The notes under the pieces: generated by a model
The model's input: only the letters and a program-made list of their open reading frames with translations
Told to the model about the DNA's origin: nothing
Database searches by the model: none
Shown here: piece by piece, positions 35,158 through 41,816 of the stretch
How the letters are laid out: each line of letters begins with the position of its first letter
Position numbering within the stretch: the first letter of the stretch is position 1
Position numbers and translations under genes: made by a program
Source of the DNA: JBHFEI01 sp041928815
Lineage (GTDB): Bacteria > Pseudomonadota > Alphaproteobacteria > Rhizobiales > Rhizobiaceae
DNA length: 64,000 nt
Direction: 5' to 3'
NCBI RefSeq assembly: GCF_041928815.1
Contig: NZ_JBHFEI010000001.1
Span: forward strand, 496,001-560,000

Positions 35158-35869
35158 GCCGATCGATGCTGTCGACGGTGATGTGGCGGTTCTGCGCAAT
35201 GCCGATCACGCCCTCGACCTTGAGCTTGGTCAGCTGCCGGCTCACCGTCTCGATGGTCAGGCCGAGGAAATCGGCGATCTCCAGGCGCGACATCGGCAGG
35301 TCGAAGGAGGTGGCGCCCGAGGCGGCGCCCGCCTCCGGATCGATGTAGCTCGCGATCAGCAGGAGATAGCTCGCCACTTTCTCGAGCGCCGTCTTGCGCC
35401 CGAGCGTCAGCATCCAGCTGCGCGCCTCGTCGAGCTCCCGGAGCGTCTGCGCGTGCAGCCGGTGTTCGAGCTCGGGCGATTCGCGGATCAGCCGGTCGAT
35501 CGTCCGCTTCGGGAAGGAACAGAGCACGACGCCGGTCGCCGCCTGCGCGGTGATCGCGCTTTCGGCCTGGAACGGCCGGCCGAGGAAATCGGGGGCGAAC
35601 TGCAGGCCGACGATCTGCTCGCGCCCGTCCGGCAGGCTTTTCGTCAGCTTGACCACCCCGGAGAGGATGTTCGAATAGCCCTCAACCGTCTCCGCGTCGC
35701 CGACCAGTTCGCCGCCGCTGTCGACATGGTGCTTCGACGAGGTCTTGGCCAGCGCCACGAGCTGCTCGGGCGCCAGCGCCCCGCAGACGCCGCGATGGCG
35801 CGCCTCGCAGGCCATGCAGAGCACCGGTATGCCGGCCGTGTGAACGTCCTGTCTGCGGCTCATCACCAT
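35135..35869 (-). CDS. fnrN: FnrN-type oxygen-sensing Crp/Fnr regulator
   Basis: A 244-residue regulator with an N-terminal cysteine cluster C18-x2-C21-x7-C29 and a further C117, the four ligands expected for an O2-labile 4Fe-4S cluster (unlike FixK, which lacks them). A cNMP-like beta-roll (about 35-140) and a helix-turn-helix near the C-terminus follow, with SRLEIADFLGLTIETVSRQL; the E-x2-SR reads the TTGAT half-site. ATG 35869 gives MVMSRR; ATG 35863 is possible. An anaerobox lies 50 bases upstream, consistent with the autoregulation described for fnrN genes. It is the likely direct activator of cco and hemN here. Confidence 0.93.
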   Translation of the reverse strand: MVMSRRQDVHTAGIPVLCMACEARHRGVCGALAPEQLVALAKTSSKHHVDSGGELVGDAETVEGYSNILSGVVKLTKSLPDGREQIVGLQFAPDFLGRPFQAESAITAQAATGVVLCSFPKRTIDRLIRESPELEHRLHAQTLRELDEARSWMLTLGRKTALEKVASYLLLIASYIDPEAGAASGATSFDLPMSRLEIADFLGLTIETVSRQLTKLKVEGVIGIAQNRHITVDSIDRLRQRSGG

Positions 35870-35918
35870 TCCACGTCTTTGCGCGACCGCGACCGGCAGG
35901 GGGCGCAGCCGCGGCGGG

Positions 35919-35932
35919 TTGATCGAAATCAA
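35919..35932. promoter_or_regulatory. FNR/FixK anaerobox between fnrN and hemN
   Basis: TTGAT-CGAA-ATCAA, a perfect box, 50 bases from fnrN and 58 bases from hemN, which diverge. It can activate hemN and auto-control fnrN. Confidence 0.88.
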
Positions 35933-35990
35933 GGAGCAACCAGCACCTGTGCGCGACAATAGGCCAAATCCGCCGGAAGTGAAAAGCCCC

Positions 35991-37340
35991 ATGAATGACG
36001 CACCCGCCCTGCCCCCGATCGAGACCGCGCCGCGCTACACCAGCTATCCGACCGCGCCGCACTTCCATTCGAGCGTCGGCCCGCAGACTTTGGCGGCCTG
36101 GATCGCGGCCATACCGCCGGTCGACGAGGTCAGCCTCTATCTCCACATCCCCTATTGCGACCAGCTCTGCTGGTTCTGTGCCTGCAACACCAAGCACACG
36201 ACCCGCTACCATGTCGTCGAGACCTATCTCGCCAGCCTGAAGGCGGAAATCGCGGCGGTCGCGGCGCGGCTGCCGAAGCGCGTGCGCGTCTCCTCGGTCC
36301 ATTACGGCGGCGGCTCGCCGACCATCCTGACGCCCGACGACCTCACGGACCTCGACCGGGCCCTGCGCGGCGCCTTCACCCTGACCGACGATGCCGAGGT
36401 CAGCATCGAGATCGACCCGCGCGACATGGACGAGGGCCGCTACGACGCGCTCGCCCGGATCGGCGCCACCCGCGCCAGCATCGGCGTTCAGGATTTCGAC
36501 ACGCGCGTGCAGGCGGCGATCAACCGCCACCAGAGCTTCGCGATGACGCGCGAGGCGGTCGTCGCCTGCCGGGCGCGCGGCATCGCCTCGGTCAATCTCG
36601 ACCTCGTCTACGGCCTTCCCCTCCAGACGGTGACGAGCGTTTCGGCGACCGTCGCCGAGGCGCTGACGCTGAAGCCGGACCGCATCGCGCTTTTCGGCTA
36701 TGCCCATGTTCCCTGGTTCAAGAAGCACCAGACGCAGATCCGCCCGGAATGGCTGCCCGGACCTGAGGACCGGCTCGACCAGTCGGCCGCGGCACGGACG
36801 CTGATCCTTGGCGAGGCCTACGATCCGGTCGGCCTCGACCATTTCGCCCTTCCGCCGGATTCGCTGTCGCTTGCCGCCCGCACCGGCCGGCTCAGGCGCA
36901 ATTTCCAGGGCTATACGGCCGACCGGGCCACGACGCTGATCGGGCTCGGGGCATCCTCGGTCAGCCAGTTCCCGCAGGGCTACGCGCAGAACGCCACGGC
37001 GGCGGCCGTCTACGAGCGGATGATCGGCGCAGGCACGCTCGCGACCGCGCGCGGCATCGCGCTCACCGACGACGACCGCGTGCGCGGCTGGATCATCGAG
37101 CGGCTGATGTGCGATTTCGGCTTTTCAACGCGCGACGCGCTCGGGCAGTTCGGCGCGGCGGCGAAGTCCGTGCTCACGGAGGCCGAGAGGATCGCCGCCG
37201 CCGAGGGCGGCACCCGTTGCCTCTGGAACGACGGCGCCTTCCGCATCACCGCCGCGGGACGGCCCTTCGTGCGCCAGATCGCCGCCCGCTTCGACGCCTA
37301 TCTCCGCGACGGACCCGCACGACATTCGCTCGCCGTCTGA
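35991..37340 (+). CDS. hemN: HemN, oxygen-independent coproporphyrinogen III oxidase
   Basis: A 449-residue radical SAM enzyme for haem synthesis without O2. The cluster motif C56-x3-C60-x2-C63-x-C65 has the fourth cysteine typical of true HemN, unlike hemW at 4280. Other features: YTSYPTAPHF at the N-terminus, VHYGGGSPTIL, EIDPRD, IGVQDFDTRVQAAINR, and GYAHVPWFKKHQ. ATG 35991 is chosen; an upstream in-frame TTG at 35919 would run through the anaerobox. It is divergent from fnrN and probably activated by it. Confidence 0.96.
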   Translation: MNDAPALPPIETAPRYTSYPTAPHFHSSVGPQTLAAWIAAIPPVDEVSLYLHIPYCDQLCWFCACNTKHTTRYHVVETYLASLKAEIAAVAARLPKRVRVSSVHYGGGSPTILTPDDLTDLDRALRGAFTLTDDAEVSIEIDPRDMDEGRYDALARIGATRASIGVQDFDTRVQAAINRHQSFAMTREAVVACRARGIASVNLDLVYGLPLQTVTSVSATVAEALTLKPDRIALFGYAHVPWFKKHQTQIRPEWLPGPEDRLDQSAAARTLILGEAYDPVGLDHFALPPDSLSLAARTGRLRRNFQGYTADRATTLIGLGASSVSQFPQGYAQNATAAAVYERMIGAGTLATARGIALTDDDRVRGWIIERLMCDFGFSTRDALGQFGAAAKSVLTEAERIAAAEGGTRCLWNDGAFRITAAGRPFVRQIAARFDAYLRDGPARHSLAV

Positions 37341-37374
37341 GCCCTTGCCGCAAGAAACGGGGACGCCAGAGCCG

Positions 37375-37560
37375 TCATCGTTTCCCGCCGTTCTGCTGCT
37401 CGCGTTCGAGGCGCATGCGACGCAGCGCCTCGGTCTTGCGCGCCGTCTGCGCGCGGCTTTCCTCGATGGCGTCCTTTGCCGCCTTCTTGGAAAGGTCGAA
37501 ATCGCCGCGCGGCGAGGCCCCGCGCGGCCTGCGGGCGGCCTTTTCGTCCTGATCCGTCAC
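37375..37560 (-). CDS. small charged hypothetical protein
   Basis: A 61-residue, highly charged protein starting with GTG at 37560, with GGAGGGTCAGG upstream. It has an RRPRGASPRGDFDLSKKAAK segment and a C-terminal coiled-coil-prone end rich in Arg, Glu and Lys. There is no membrane segment or known domain. It is convergent with hemN. I do not recognise it; codon-like base bias suggests it is real. Confidence 0.5.
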   Translation of the reverse strand: MTDQDEKAARRPRGASPRGDFDLSKKAAKDAIEESRAQTARKTEALRRMRLEREQQNGGKR

Positions 37561-37682
37561 GATCCCTGACCCTCCTCACATCGTCGGCGTGCCGTTTTCG
37601 ACATTCCGGATAGGCCGGCGGCTCGGGTCGGTCATTCAATTAGTTTAACGCGGCCTCGATTGCCGGCGCCGGACGGGAATAC

Positions 37683-37707
37683 CGAACCAAACGGCCGCTC
37701 ATGCGTT
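37683..37707 (+). promoter_or_regulatory. putative EcfG/RpoE2 promoter of the CsbD gene
   Basis: CGAAC (37683-37687) then 18 bases and TT (37706-37707, within CGTTT). This matches GGAAC-N18/19-TT with one mismatch in the -35, 39 bases before the CsbD start. CsbD genes are common members of the general stress regulon. Confidence 0.55.
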
Positions 37708-37745
37708 TCATAGGCGTCAAACAATTCCAACGAAGGAGGTCTCCC

Positions 37746-37952
37746 ATGGACTGGAATCGCGTCGAAGGAAACTGGAAGCAGGTCAAGGGCAAGATCAAGG
37801 AACAGTGGGGCAAGCTCACCGACGACGATCTCGACCAGATCAACGGCCGCCGCGAGCAGCTCGAAGGCAAGATCCAGGAGCGCTACGGGATCGAGAAGGA
37901 CCGCGTTACGCGCGATGTCGACAGCTGGTACGGCAATCAGTCCTGGCACTGA
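37746..37952 (+). CDS. CsbD-family stress protein
   Basis: A 68-residue hydrophilic protein starting MDWNRVEGNWKQVKGKIKEQ and carrying WGKLTDDDLDQINGRREQLEGKIQ then YGI and DVDSWY, the full CsbD pattern. CsbD-like proteins are induced by stress; their biochemical role is unknown. AAGGAGG precedes the ATG. A single-gene unit with a stress-type promoter and its own terminator. Confidence 0.93.
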   Translation: MDWNRVEGNWKQVKGKIKEQWGKLTDDDLDQINGRREQLEGKIQERYGIEKDRVTRDVDSWYGNQSWH

Positions 37953-37977
37953 CGCTCTCGGCTTTCCCCTTCATGGA

Positions 37978-38002
37978 CCCCGCTTCGGCGGGGTTTTCTT
38001 TT
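37978..38002 (+). terminator. intrinsic terminator of the CsbD gene
   Basis: CCCCGC-TTCG-GCGGGG hairpin (37978-37993) with stable UUCG tetraloop and a TTTTCTTTT tail. Confidence 0.93.
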
Positions 38003-38025
38003 GGCTTGATCTCTGCGGCGAAATA

Positions 38026-38040
38026 GAACAAAATAGGAAC
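38026..38040 (+). promoter_or_regulatory. SOS (LexA) box
   Basis: GAAC-AAAATAG-GAAC matches the alphaproteobacterial SOS box GAAC-N7-GAAC (GTTC-N7-GTTC on the other strand) without mismatch, 17 bases before the first of two tiny genes and just beyond the CsbD terminator. An A+T-rich sequence overlaps it, as expected for a LexA-occluded promoter. Confidence 0.7.
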
Positions 38041-38057
38041 ATTCGCAGGAGGCCGGG

Positions 38058-38237
38058 ATGCGCAATCTGGAAGACGTGCTGAACAGGACCAAGGATATCG
38101 TGGCGCAGTCGCGCGCCTTTCGCGAGCGTCAGCGCCAGTTTCGCCTCGACGTGCAGCGGATCATCGATCCGCCGGTGACGAAGACCGGACAGTTCTATTT
38201 CGTCTTCGACCGCCCGGAAGAGCCGGTCCGGCATTGA
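38058..38237 (+). CDS. 59-residue protein, SOS-box controlled
   Basis: A 59-residue protein beginning MRNLEDVLNRTKDIVAQSRA, followed by a basic helical stretch (FRERQRQFRLDVQRI) and ending TGQFYFVFDRPEEPVRH. It has no membrane segment or known domain. AGGAGG lies 7 bases before the ATG, a strong ribosome site. Its stop overlaps the start of the next gene by one base (TGATG), so the pair is translationally coupled. With a LexA box directly upstream it is likely DNA-damage induced. I do not recognise the family. Confidence 0.7.
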   Translation: MRNLEDVLNRTKDIVAQSRAFRERQRQFRLDVQRIIDPPVTKTGQFYFVFDRPEEPVRH

Positions 38238-38488
38238 TGGCGGTCGTCGAGAGAAGGCCCTGCCGGCAGTCGGACGCGATGTGGCCCTGCCTCCCGGAGG
38301 CGTCCGCTGCCGGGTATGGCGAGGTGGATGCGCTCGTCCGCCGTCACGGGGGCGATTGGCGCGCGGCGATCGCACGCCTTGCCGACGAGCGCCGTCTGCT
38401 GCGCCAGCGGCTGGCGCTGGCAGAGATCGTCCTTGGGCTCGGGGATGCGGGCCTTGCAGGCCTTTCCGGACCCGCGGACAGACGCTGA
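38237..38488 (+). CDS. 83-residue protein, second gene of the SOS-box operon
   Basis: An 83-residue protein with a cysteine-containing N-terminus and a C-terminal helical part (about 30-65) with EVDALVRRHGGDWRAAIARL then LRQRLALAEIVLGLG. The D-x-RAAI-x-L and LRxxLALAE pattern recurs in small rhizobial hypothetical proteins, as I recall, but no function is known to me. It starts at the overlap with the 59-residue gene and ends 13 bases before the convergent Crp-type gene. Confidence 0.6.
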   Translation: MAVVERRPCRQSDAMWPCLPEASAAGYGEVDALVRRHGGDWRAAIARLADERRLLRQRLALAEIVLGLGDAGLAGLSGPADRR

Positions 38489-38501
38489 CGCAACACGGGC
38501 G

Positions 38502-39221
38502 TCAACGCGGTTCGCGCTGGAGGTTGAGGTAGGTTGGATCGAATTCGGCAATGTGCCGCAGCGCTGCCCAGTCGAGGATCTCGATCTGGTGGTTCGCCCA
38601 GGTGAGGACGCCGTCTCCGCGCAGGCTCTGCAGCGTCTTGTTGAGATGGACGACCGACATGCCGAGCACGTCGGCAAGCACGGTCTGGGACACCGGAAAC
38701 TGGAAACTGTCGCCGACGACGCGCCCGACCACCGACAGGCGCATGAAGAGTTCGCAGACGAGATGGGCAAGCTGGGCCTTGCTCGAGCGCCGCCCCATCG
38801 CCACGATCCATTCCCGATGGATGGCGGCGTCCTTCAGCGTGTCGAGCCAGAGCATCCGCGTCAGGTGCGGCTCCGTTTCCGTCACCTTGCGCAGGTCGGC
38901 ATGGTCGACGACGACGATGCTGCAGGCCGACAGGGCGAGGATGCCATGGTCCATGGTCTTAAGAAGAAAGGCATGGAGGTCGACGAAGTCGCCGGCGATC
39001 TGCAGGGCGGTGATCTGGCGCCGGCCGTCCTCCAGAAGCTTGTAGCGCGCGGCGAACCCGTCGATGATCAGCGTGCTGACGCCCGGGCGGGCGCCCTGCG
39101 AGACGATGTCGCTGCCGGAACCGATGGTCGAGGCACGGCAGCAGATCGCCCGCAGGATCGCCTTCTCCTCCTCCGAGAGAACGTCACGGCATTCGAGATT
39201 GGCGAACAGGCATTCGATCAC
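38502..39221 (-). CDS. Crp/Fnr-family regulator without iron-sulfur ligands
   Basis: With GTG 39221 as start the protein has 239 residues, the usual family length; an upstream GTG at 39359 would add 46 residues of low-complexity sequence. GGAG lies 10 bases before 39221. It has a beta-roll effector domain (LIIDGFAARYKLLEDGRRQITALQIAGDFVDLH) and a Crp helix-turn-helix (PVSQTVLADVLGMSVVHLNKTL). The recognition helix lacks the E-x2-SR of FNR/FixK, so another site is read. There is no N-terminal CxxC cluster. Such regulators are numerous in rhizobia; effector and targets are unknown. Confidence 0.82.
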   Translation of the reverse strand: MIECLFANLECRDVLSEEEKAILRAICCRASTIGSGSDIVSQGARPGVSTLIIDGFAARYKLLEDGRRQITALQIAGDFVDLHAFLLKTMDHGILALSACSIVVVDHADLRKVTETEPHLTRMLWLDTLKDAAIHREWIVAMGRRSSKAQLAHLVCELFMRLSVVGRVVGDSFQFPVSQTVLADVLGMSVVHLNKTLQSLRGDGVLTWANHQIEILDWAALRHIAEFDPTYLNLQREPR

Positions 39222-39391
39222 GAAACGCTCCAGATCGTGCGGTTTGCGCCGCGCCGCCGCGAGGGGAGAGCGGCCGGCCGGGACGGGCCGACCACGGAAA
39301 GCCACGGCGGACGCGTCTAAAATCCCGATGAAATCTAGGAAGGGACGAGAGGAAGTCACGGACGGAGGCGCAAATTTTGTCGCCCGCGGCG

Positions 39392-39646
39392 TCAGGAGGG
39401 CATGGTGCCGTCATGATTGCAGAAGCAGAGATCGAAACGCAGCCGCACCACGACACGGGTGACGTGCGCCTCGTCGCGGACATGCACCTCGAGCGGCCGG
39501 TCGCTGCCCGGCGGTCCGTCATGGGCGATTTCGGTCAGCACGGTCTTGGCCTCGGCGATGGCGTCGCCGACATCGGCAAAGTCGAAGGGCTGCTCGATCG
39601 AGACGACGCCGTCCTGGTCGTGCACGTCGAAATAGAAGGTTGGCAT
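39392..39646 (-). CDS. DUF6894-like small protein
   Basis: An 84-residue protein: MPTFYFDVHDQDGVVSIEQ, then FADVGDAIAEAKTVLTEIA and DRPLEVHVRDEAHVTRVVVRLRF. The FYFDVxD opening, the AxxEA helix and a closing beta strand are typical of the small DUF6894 family common in rhizobia, of unknown function. ATG 39646 fits the family start; ATG 39661 is an alternative. Confidence 0.72.
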   Translation of the reverse strand: MPTFYFDVHDQDGVVSIEQPFDFADVGDAIAEAKTVLTEIAHDGPPGSDRPLEVHVRDEAHVTRVVVRLRFDLCFCNHDGTMPS

Positions 39647-39816
39647 ACCGTCACCGCTCATTTCGGATTGCAGACACGAGACGCGCGCTCGCAGGCCATG
39701 CGCCCACAACGCTTGCGGGCGCAGATGGTTCAACGCCCCTGCCTCCCCCTCCAGCCGCGGCGAGGGCGTTCCGGCGACATAGGAGACGGGCGTGGCCGAA
39801 GAACACCGGCATGGCG

Positions 39817-39842
39817 GGAACAAAGTGCCGCCCGAGAAAGTT
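39817..39842 (+). promoter_or_regulatory. putative EcfG/RpoE2 promoter of the 25-residue gene
   Basis: GGAAC (39817-39821), 19 bases, then TT (39841-39842, in AGTTTT). The -35 is perfect; 38 bases before the start codon of the micro-ORF. Confidence 0.55.
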
Positions 39843-39879
39843 TTCAGGTCAACCGAAAGCCAAGGAAAGGAAGTGGACC

Positions 39880-39957
39880 ATGCTTAAAGGTATTGCACTC
39901 TGGCTGATGGGCGTCCCGCTCGCCGTCATCGTTCTTCTTTACATGTTCGTTTTCTAA
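39880..39957 (+). CDS. 25-residue single-span membrane peptide
   Basis: A micro-ORF coding MLKGIALWLMGVPLAVIVLL and then YMFVF, almost wholly a membrane helix with one Lys at the N-terminus. GGAAGTGGA precedes the ATG and a stress-type promoter lies upstream, which together with its composition supports translation. Similar MLKGIALWLLG-like peptides occur in rhizobia, as I recall. Function unknown. Confidence 0.65.
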   Translation: MLKGIALWLMGVPLAVIVLLYMFVF

Positions 39958-40172
39958 TACGAACAGCAAAACGCGCCGGTCTTCGCATGAGGACGGCGCC
40001 GTTCCCGTCGGCTCTTCTCATTTAGGAAGAGCGACGGCTGCGTCACACGGTCGTCGCAGGCGCGTGACAGGGGTGGCGCACCTTATAAATTCGTCAATGC
40101 GGCCCGCGGCGTCGGTTGAACAACCTCCCCTGCCCGGACGAACGAGGGAGGTCATCCGGCCGGAGCACTGTC

Positions 40173-40298
40173 ATGCAGAACCGATCATCCCTTCTGTCCC
40201 ACCTTATCTGCGGCGCGCTCGGCTTCACCTTCACGCTGGCGGCGGCCAATGCCGGACTGGCGCGCCTGCTTGACGCCTGCATCATCGCCATGCAGTAG
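40173..40298 (+). CDS. possible 41-residue hydrophobic peptide
   Basis: MQNRSSLLSHLICGALGFTF then TLAAANAGLARLLDACIIAMQ: one hydrophobic stretch (about 8-25). CGGAG lies 9 bases upstream. It could be a small membrane protein, but there is no family match that I know. Confidence 0.35.
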   Translation: MQNRSSLLSHLICGALGFTFTLAAANAGLARLLDACIIAMQ

Positions 40299-40384
40299 TG
40301 GATCCGCGCCTCCCCTTCGGGAAGGCCGGGCTTTCCGGAAACGCGCGACGGCATGCCATGATGCAGAATGCCGGTCCCTCATGC

Positions 40385-40409
40385 GGAACCGGAACACGGG
40401 TCGCGCATT
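40385..40409 (+). promoter_or_regulatory. putative EcfG/RpoE2 promoter of the transglutaminase gene
   Basis: GGAAC (40385-40389), 18 bases, TT (40408-40409). The -10 reads CATT rather than CGTT, so weaker. It lies 45 bases before the start codon. Confidence 0.4.
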
Positions 40410-40453
40410 CTTGCCGCTCCGAAATCCCTTCCATACGCAGCAAGGACGAACCC

Positions 40454-41281
40454 ATGAAGATCAGGGCCGGTTTCACCATCGCCTATGAATGCCCGCAGGA
40501 GACCGTGATGATCCTGGCGCTGAACATCCATCCCTCGCGCCGGGCCGACCTGCTCACCGAGCAGGTGCTCACCTTTGACCCGCCGGTCGACGCGCGCGGT
40601 TATCTCGACGGTTTCGGCAACGCCTGCACCCGCATCATCGCCCCCGCCGGCATGACGACCATCTCGACGGAGTTCGAGATCTACGACGACGGCCTGCCGG
40701 AACCCTTGCCCGTCCACGCCGTGCAGCACGAGATCAAGGACCTGCCCGACGACATCCTCGTCTACCTGCTCGGCAGCCGCTACTGCGACACCGACCGGCT
40801 CGCCGATTTCGCCTGGAAGACGTTTGCCCATGTGACGCCCGGCTGGCCGCGCGTGCAGGCGATCCTCGATTTCGTCCACGGTCACATCACTTTCGACTAC
40901 CAGAAGGCGAATGCGATGCGCTCCGCCCATGACGGCTTCCTGGAGAAGACGGGCGTCTGCCGGGACTTCGCCCATCTGGCGATCACGCTCTGCCGATGCA
41001 TGAATATTCCGGCACGCTACTGCACCGGCTATCTTGGCGATATCGGCGTGCCGAAGGACCCCAATCCGATGGACTTCAGCGCCTGGTTCGAGGTCTATCT
41101 CGGCGGCAACTGGCACCAGGTCGATGCCCGCCACAACACGCCGCGCATCGGCCGCATCCTGATGGCGACCGGCCGCGACGCGACCGACGTTGCGCTGTCG
41201 ACCGCCTTCGGCCCGGCGCTGCTCAAGCAGTTCGACATCGTCACCGACGAGATCGCCACAGAGGAAAGCGTCACGGCCTGA
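40454..41281 (+). CDS. transglutaminase-like cysteine protease-fold protein
   Basis: A 275-residue protein: an N-terminal beta-rich domain (about 1-100, beginning MKIRAGFTIAYECPQETVM) and a transglutaminase-like core with catalytic Cys in EKTGVCRDFAHLAITLCR, His in NWHQVDARH, and the Asp following; PARYCTGYLGDIG and DFSAWFEVYLGG are typical. This bacterial group is usually cytoplasmic; its substrates are unknown. ATG 40454 begins the conserved part. It lies in the stress patch with a candidate general-stress promoter. Confidence 0.9.
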   Translation: MKIRAGFTIAYECPQETVMILALNIHPSRRADLLTEQVLTFDPPVDARGYLDGFGNACTRIIAPAGMTTISTEFEIYDDGLPEPLPVHAVQHEIKDLPDDILVYLLGSRYCDTDRLADFAWKTFAHVTPGWPRVQAILDFVHGHITFDYQKANAMRSAHDGFLEKTGVCRDFAHLAITLCRCMNIPARYCTGYLGDIGVPKDPNPMDFSAWFEVYLGGNWHQVDARHNTPRIGRILMATGRDATDVALSTAFGPALLKQFDIVTDEIATEESVTA

Positions 41282-41291
41282 AGGGACGGCG

Positions 41292-41316
41292 GGAACAATG
41301 TCGTGATCGGCGCGTT
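41292..41316 (+). promoter_or_regulatory. EcfG/RpoE2-type promoter
   Basis: GGAAC (41292-41296), 18 bases, TT (41315-41316) inside CGTT: a full match to the general-stress consensus. A transcript from here would begin near 41323 and meet a terminator at 41391-41426 before the next gene. Confidence 0.65.
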
Positions 41317-41322
41317 GTTCGT

Positions 41323-41426
41323 CCCATCGGAGCCGTGACCCATCCCGGCCCCGGCGCCGCCCTGGCTCCCAAGGCAGGCGGCCCGATTGAGCCCGCCGGA
41401 CCTCCTCCCCCGGCGGGCATCTTTTT
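41323..41426 (+). ncRNA. candidate stress-induced small RNA with C-rich loops (cuckoo/alpha-r14-like)
   Basis: Between a consensus EcfG-type promoter and an intrinsic terminator lies about 104 bases with no convincing ORF. It folds into two hairpins: arms 41356-41364/41375-41382 (one bulged C) with a loop containing CTCCC, and arms 41391-41399/41410-41418 with loop ACCTCCTCCC, followed by T5. Hairpin loops with CCUCCUCCC, complementary to Shine-Dalgarno sequences, are the hallmark of the cuckoo/alpha-r14 sRNAs of Alphaproteobacteria. The 5' end is inferred from promoter spacing. Alternatively this is an attenuated leader of the gene at 41459. Confidence 0.6.
41391..41426 (+). terminator. intrinsic terminator, 3' end of candidate sRNA
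   Basis: A perfect 9-bp GC stem (41391-41399 with 41410-41418), 10-base loop, then ATCTTTTT. It also lies downstream of the transglutaminase gene and could end that transcript. Confidence 0.8.
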
Positions 41427-41458
41427 GCCGGCGGGACGGCCATCGGAAGGGGATGCCC

Positions 41459-41743
41459 ATGCAGGAAACGCTTGACGAGCTTGGCGCCCGGACGAATGCG
41501 CACAGGCAGCTCCTCGTCCACCTGGTTACGCTGCTCGCCGGCCAGCCCGGTGGCGCGCAGGCGCTCGAACGCCTCGCCGAAGAAACCGAATCCGTCGTCG
41601 ATCACGAGGAAGACCCTGGCGTGACCACACCGTCCGCCTATGGCGTCCAGGCCCGGACGAACGCGGAAATGTGCCGCATCCTGAGAGACGGCCTCGAACG
41701 CAGCGCGCGCCAGGCCGACCCCACCTCCCCCCGCGAGGAATAA
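41459..41743 (+). CDS. 94-residue hypothetical protein
   Basis: A 94-residue hydrophilic, helical protein, MQETLDELGARTNAHRQLLV at the N-terminus, an acidic middle (EETESVVDHEEDP) and a QARTNAEMCRILRDGLERSA helix. AGGGG lies 7 bases before ATG 41459; ATG 41453 is an alternative. Not recognised. The nearest upstream promoter is the EcfG-type one at 41292-41316, with a terminator between, so expression may depend on read-through. Confidence 0.55.
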   Translation: MQETLDELGARTNAHRQLLVHLVTLLAGQPGGAQALERLAEETESVVDHEEDPGVTTPSAYGVQARTNAEMCRILRDGLERSARQADPTSPREE

Positions 41744-41765
41744 CCGATCCCGGGGATGCCCCGGC

Positions 41766-41799
41766 AAAACGGCCGCCGGACCGATCGTCCGGCGGCCGT
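41766..41799 (-). terminator. intrinsic terminator of the DUF892 gene
   Basis: A perfect 13-bp stem (41769-41781 with 41787-41799) and 5-base loop; minus-strand RNA continues with UUUU (plus-strand AAAA at 41766-41769). Confidence 0.88.
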
Positions 41800-41816
41800 C
41801 GCTGTCGTGGCGATGT

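Noticed and set aside
35919..35990. TTG-initiated N-terminal extension of hemN
   Set aside because: It would translate through the anaerobox; the conserved protein begins at ATG 35991.
38058..38488. toxin-antitoxin reading of the SOS-box gene pair
   Set aside because: Neither product shows a toxin fold or an antitoxin DNA-binding motif; gene sizes and coupling alone are not enough.
39222..39359. 46-residue N-terminal extension of the Crp-type regulator
   Set aside because: Low-complexity sequence; GTG 39221 has a ribosome site and gives the normal family length. Not excluded outright.
39965..40005. possible terminator after the 25-residue gene
   Set aside because: The stem is interrupted by mismatches and no U-tract follows.
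40123..40152. hairpin ACCTCCC/GGGAGGT upstream of the 41-residue ORF as a second anti-Shine-Dalgarno RNA
   Set aside because: Only a 7-bp stem with a 16-base loop, no U-tract and no consensus stress promoter close by.
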